Below, piece by piece: positions 7,781 to 9,888 of a DNA stretch of 9,888 nt; positions within the stretch are counted from its first letter, which is position 1, and each line of letters starts with the position of its first letter. The position numbers were made by a program, and so were the translations under genes. The notes under the pieces were generated by a model that saw only the letters and a list, made by a program, of their open reading frames with translations, made no database searches and was not told the origin of the DNA. This stretch comes from Acidobacteriota bacterium (GTDB lineage Bacteria > Acidobacteriota > Terriglobia > Bryobacterales > Bryobacteraceae), in the NCBI GenBank assembly GCA_026394095.1, contig JAPKYY010000126.1, forward strand, positions 1-9,888, read 5' to 3'.

Positions 7781-9024
7781 GCCCATTCCACCGGCCCAAA
7801 GCGAAAGTATCGCAGCCAAAGCGGACTCAATATCAGGTTAATCGACCACATCGAAAATACGACAAACAAAAGCTGATGTCTTTCGAGTGCCCCAAACTTT
7901 CCGAGTCCATAGCCGTTGAAGAAGAGTGTCATCAGGATGCTGGTAAGCAAGTAGTTGGTGAGCGCCATCTGCCCTACCCGTGAGAGCAGAAAGGTAATTG
8001 GCTTGAGCCAACCGAGCTTGAAGATCAGCAGCATGAGCCCCAAATGCCCGAGCCCCACCACGAGACGGCCATATTCGTAGCTGGCCATCAGCCAGGGTTG
8101 GGTCCAGAGATCCCAGTGGGAGTCGACTACGATCTTCGTTACATAGGTCAGCAGCGGCAGGCCGAGCAAATATCCGCAGGCAGACATCTTTGCGTAGAAG
8201 CCAGCGCTCTTCTCTGCCGACAGCACTCCAGCCTTATACAGGGCCATTCCAAGAAGCATTGGGAAGAGGACATCCCAAAGTAGAAACTTCAGCATGCCCA
8301 CTGTCTCAATCTGAAAGGTGTTCTTAGCGCGATTCTTCAGGTTGTCCAGATAGCCTTTGCGCATATCCGCGATCTGCTCTTCAATTTTTACTTTTCGCTT
8401 GACGATGTCCTGACCGTCCAGTGTCTCCTGGTATTCTTCAATCGCTTTCTTCTGTTCTTTCGTGCGCTTTTTTTCCTCCACTTTGAGTGCGGCGAGGCCT
8501 GAGTCCCGTTGGTCAAACTGAGAGAAGACAAATCCTCCAGCGCTGAGGTTAATGAGCAGGAAGACGACGCCTGCGGCAACGAGCAACTTCTTTACCGGCA
8601 GTACGCGAAACACAAACAACCCCATTCCGGCGACGCCATAGGAATACAGAATGTCGCCGTCCCAGATGAAGTAGCCGTGGATCATGCCGAAGAGGATGAG
8701 CCAGAGATTTCGCCGCAAGTAGATGTCGGCTGTGCCGATGCCGGCGCCCCTTCGTTCTGCACGTTCAGTGAGAAGAACCGCTCCGGCGCCAAAGAGCATC
8801 GAGAAGAGAAATCGCATCTTCCCTTCAAAGAAAATCTGGTTTGCGCACCAATAATAGAGGTTCCAGCCGGTTGCCCCAGCCCAGGCGGAAGGGTCTCCAT
8901 AGGCAGCCCCCGGTAAGCCGAAATTCTGTATGTTCATTAGCAGGATTCCGAGCAATGCGAAGCCACGCAGCATGTCAACTGAACTGATGCGTTCTTCTGC
9001 CGCTACAGGGGCGCTTTGTTCCAT
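7687..9024 (-). CDS. DUF418 (YeiB-like) integral membrane protein
   Basis: 445-aa polytopic membrane protein of the DUF418/YeiB family, which is distantly related to membrane acyltransferases; the true reaction is unknown. Seen: RISSVDMLRGFALLGILLMN (12-31), GWNLYYWCANQIFFEGKMRFLFSMLFGAG (53-81), a conserved LFGMIH...W.GDIL..Y segment (111-129, H116 and D124), and the C-terminal DUF418 part LGHLGLMLLI, VGQMALTNYLLTSI (350-363) and FRFGPVEWAWRSLTY (407-421). A charged, helix-prone insertion at about 168-236 (EEKKRTKEQKKAIEEYQ and on), rich in Lys and Glu, lies between two membrane segments and could form a coiled coil. I chose the ATG at 9024 because the family domain follows at once; the 43 codons upstream to 9153 are not protein-like and would overlap the divergent gene. 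No Shine-Dalgarno is visible before this ATG. It overlaps the next gene on the same strand by 94 bases. Confidence 0.92.
   Translation of the reverse strand: MEQSAPVAAEERISSVDMLRGFALLGILLMNIQNFGLPGAAYGDPSAWAGATGWNLYYWCANQIFFEGKMRFLFSMLFGAGAVLLTERAERRGAGIGTADIYLRRNLWLILFGMIHGYFIWDGDILYSYGVAGMGLFVFRVLPVKKLLVAAGVVFLLINLSAGGFVFSQFDQRDSGLAALKVEEKKRTKEQKKAIEEYQETLDGQDIVKRKVKIEEQIADMRKGYLDNLKNRAKNTFQIETVGMLKFLLWDVLFPMLLGMALYKAGVLSAEKSAGFYAKMSACGYLLGLPLLTYVTKIVVDSHWDLWTQPWLMASYEYGRLVVGLGHLGLMLLIFKLGWLKPITFLLSRVGQMALTNYLLTSILMTLFFNGYGLGKFGALERHQLLFVVFSMWSINLILSPLWLRYFRFGPVEWAWRSLTYWKKQPMRLRNEIVGEVSPTLPSEA
7787..7792 (-). promoter_or_regulatory. Probable ribosome binding site for the overlapping membrane-protein gene
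   Basis: GGTGGA on the minus strand, 6 bases before the ATG at 7780 and inside the DUF418 coding sequence. It is an imperfect Shine-Dalgarno, but it favours this start over 7819 or 7786. Confidence 0.4.
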
Positions 9025-9058
9025 AAGATGATGATAGGGGTTTTTTGAATTGAACAAA
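9025..9058. promoter_or_regulatory. Divergent intergenic region, possible leaderless start for DUF418
   Basis: 34 bases between the divergent starts of the DUF418 gene and the 111-aa gene. On the minus strand, TTGTTC (9057-9052) and TATCAT (9036-9031) resemble -35 and -10 elements with a 15-base spacer. Transcription would then begin almost at the ATG, which fits the missing ribosome site. On the plus strand, AGGGG at 9036-9040 followed by a T run is the only ribosome-site candidate for the other gene. Weak evidence. Confidence 0.25.
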
Positions 9059-9394
9059 ATGCAGGCCGTTTTGATTTGGATGATGTTTTTGTTGGCTGCC
9101 AACACCGGCGTCGTGCTGACTCTGCTTCGCGAACGCATTGCCTTTCGGCGCATTCGCGACGAGATTGCCAGCCTCTTGCCGCCCGGCTATGATCCGAAGC
9201 GACTCGATTATCCCTTTATTTTTCCCTTCACCACGCCGCCGGCCTGGGCGCGGGCGCTTCAGGTTCACATGGAGAAGTTCCCGGAACACATGCCCCGCAC
9301 TTCCTGGCAGCGCTTTGTCTCAATCCGCAATGTCCTTATGGTTGGCGAAGTTGTCACTCTGATTGCCTTCGTTGTATGGATGCTTCTGAGTTAG
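9059..9394 (+). CDS. Small two-helix membrane protein of unknown function
   Basis: 111 aa, family not recognised. A hydrophobic helix at 2-23 (IWMMFLLAANTGVVL) and another at 92-110 (VLMVGEVVTLIAFVVWMLL) flank a middle part of about 65 residues. The middle begins with a basic stretch RERIAFRRIRDEIASLL and then is rich in Pro and aromatics (PPGYDPKRLDYPFIFPF, TTPPAWARAL). By the positive-inside rule the basic loop should be cytoplasmic, with both ends outside. The start is uncertain: ATG at 9059, or TTG at 9050, which has AGGGG 9 bases before it and adds three residues. It lies 21 bases before the KDG kinase gene on the same strand, so the two may share a message. It is divergent from the DUF418 gene. 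Codon use resembles the neighbours, and the helix-loop-helix pattern supports a real gene. Confidence 0.7.
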   Translation: MQAVLIWMMFLLAANTGVVLTLLRERIAFRRIRDEIASLLPPGYDPKRLDYPFIFPFTTPPAWARALQVHMEKFPEHMPRTSWQRFVSIRNVLMVGEVVTLIAFVVWMLLS

Positions 9395-9415
9395 ACTGGA
9401 AAATTCGAACCTATT

Positions 9416-9888
9416 ATGAAGCCCGTCGTCACCTTTGGTGAGATTATGCTCCGCCTGGCACCTCCAGGAATGGAACGGTTTTTGCAGTCCCCTCAGTTTG
9501 TTGCCACCTTTGGTGGCGGTGAAGCTAATGTCGCTGTTAGCGTCTCTGGCTTTGGTTGGCCAGCCCGCTACACAACAGTGCTTCCTGACAAGAATCCGAT
9601 CAGTGATGCCTTCCTGGGGGAGATGCGCCGATTTGGCGTCGACGTCTCACCCGTTGTTCGTGGGCCAGGCCGCTTCGGAATCTATTACGTAGAGCCAGGT
9701 GCCAATCAGCGCGCTTCGAAGGTGCAATATGACCGCGAAGGATCCGCAATCGCCATTGCCAAACCCGGTGCCATCGATTTCGCCAAGGTTTTTGAAGGTG
9801 CCGGATGGTTTCACATTACCGGCATCACGCCGGCAATCAGCCCCTCTGCCGCAGAACTCTCGATTGAAAGCGTCAAGGCCGCCAAGGC
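9416..9888 (+). CDS. kdgK: 2-keto-3-deoxygluconate kinase (PfkB family), 3' end cut by window edge
   Basis: Phosphorylates 2-keto-3-deoxy-D-gluconate with ATP to KDPG in the cytoplasm, linking uronate, pectin or alginate breakdown to the Entner-Doudoroff aldolase step. 157 residues are visible, about half of the usual 310-350. Seen: VTFGEIMLRLAPPGMERFLQ (5-24), the PfkB N-terminal glycine motif in TFGGGEANVAVSVSGFG (31-47), LGEMRRFGVDVSPVVRG (67-83), GRFGIYYVEPGANQRASKV (85-103) and YDREGSAIA (105-113). Positions Y90, Y105 and R107 fit the sugar-contact region of characterised KDG kinases. The GIY-x-E-x-GA-x-QR block points to KDG kinase rather than ribokinase or fructokinase, though another PfkB sugar kinase is possible without the C-terminal half. 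The ATG at 9416 directly precedes the family's first strand; no strong ribosome site is visible in the 21-base gap after the small membrane-protein gene. Confidence 0.88.
   Translation, partial: MKPVVTFGEIMLRLAPPGMERFLQSPQFVATFGGGEANVAVSVSGFGWPARYTTVLPDKNPISDAFLGEMRRFGVDVSPVVRGPGRFGIYYVEPGANQRASKVQYDREGSAIAIAKPGAIDFAKVFEGAGWFHITGITPAISPSAAELSIESVKAAK

Noticed and set aside
7687..7819. Frameshifted DUF418 pseudogene, with the small gene as the broken-off end
   Set aside because: The DUF418 protein is complete to its usual C-terminal FGPVEWAWRSLTY block, and the small protein resembles the N-terminus, not a missing C-terminus.
9025..9153. 43-residue N-terminal extension of the DUF418 protein starting at 9153
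   Set aside because: The extra residues lack a family match and run antisense through the start and first helix of the divergent small gene; the ATG at 9024 starts just before the conserved domain.
1..9888. Defence system, mobile element, CRISPR array or RNA gene
   Set aside because: No nuclease, transposase, integrase, regularly spaced repeats, tRNA cloverleaf or rRNA stretch was recognised on either strand; every sizeable stretch is explained by the listed genes.

Overview
The window looks like chromosomal DNA of moderate GC from a heterotrophic bacterium that breaks down polysaccharides. The gene content (type I sulfatases, a Planctomycete-cytochrome-C/DUF1549/LamG/DUF1553 protein, a Tat-type DUF1501 protein, a YeiB-like DUF418 membrane protein and a 2-keto-3-deoxygluconate kinase) is typical of Acidobacteriota of the Solibacter/Bryobacter group and of Planctomycetota or Verrucomicrobiota. 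I lean towards Acidobacteriota, but no phylogenetic marker is present, so this is inference. Genes are packed tightly, with only about 20-55 bases between most of them. I saw no tRNA, rRNA, CRISPR array, insertion sequence or phage gene.

Left part (1-2807, minus strand): two type I sulfatases form one transcription unit. The upstream one is complete (448 aa). The downstream one starts in a 4-base ATGA overlap and runs off the left edge with 488 residues visible. Both keep metal-binding and formylglycine residues. Both start with a twin-arginine motif but have little or no hydrophobic stretch after it.

Middle part (2835-7130, plus strand): 27 bases away and divergent lies the PSCyt1-DUF1549-LamG-DUF1553 gene (1029 aa), followed after 3 bases by the DUF1501 gene. 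This is the usual two-gene pair. The DUF1501 product is only 400 aa and appears to lack about 80 internal residues near its C-terminus, including the family's conserved EFGRTP and GRDHH segments, while its C-terminal tail remains in frame. This is the most unusual observation in the window.

Right part (7184-9888): convergent to DUF1501 are two minus-strand membrane-protein genes. The first is a complete 445-aa DUF418 protein. The second is a small multi-pass protein whose start overlaps the end of the first by about 94 bases in another frame, and whose N-terminal half resembles the N-terminus of the DUF418 protein. Divergent from them are a 111-aa two-helix membrane protein of unknown function and the 5' part of a PfkB-family 2-keto-3-deoxygluconate kinase gene.

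How they may work together (inference): the sulfatases would remove sulfate esters from sulfated glycans, the PSCyt/DUF1501 pair is often found beside such sulfatases but has no proven reaction, and KDG kinase would feed uronic-acid breakdown products into the Entner-Doudoroff route. I found no clear sign of a wholly new system; the interest lies in the altered DUF1501 gene, the overlapping DUF418-like pair and the shortened export signals.
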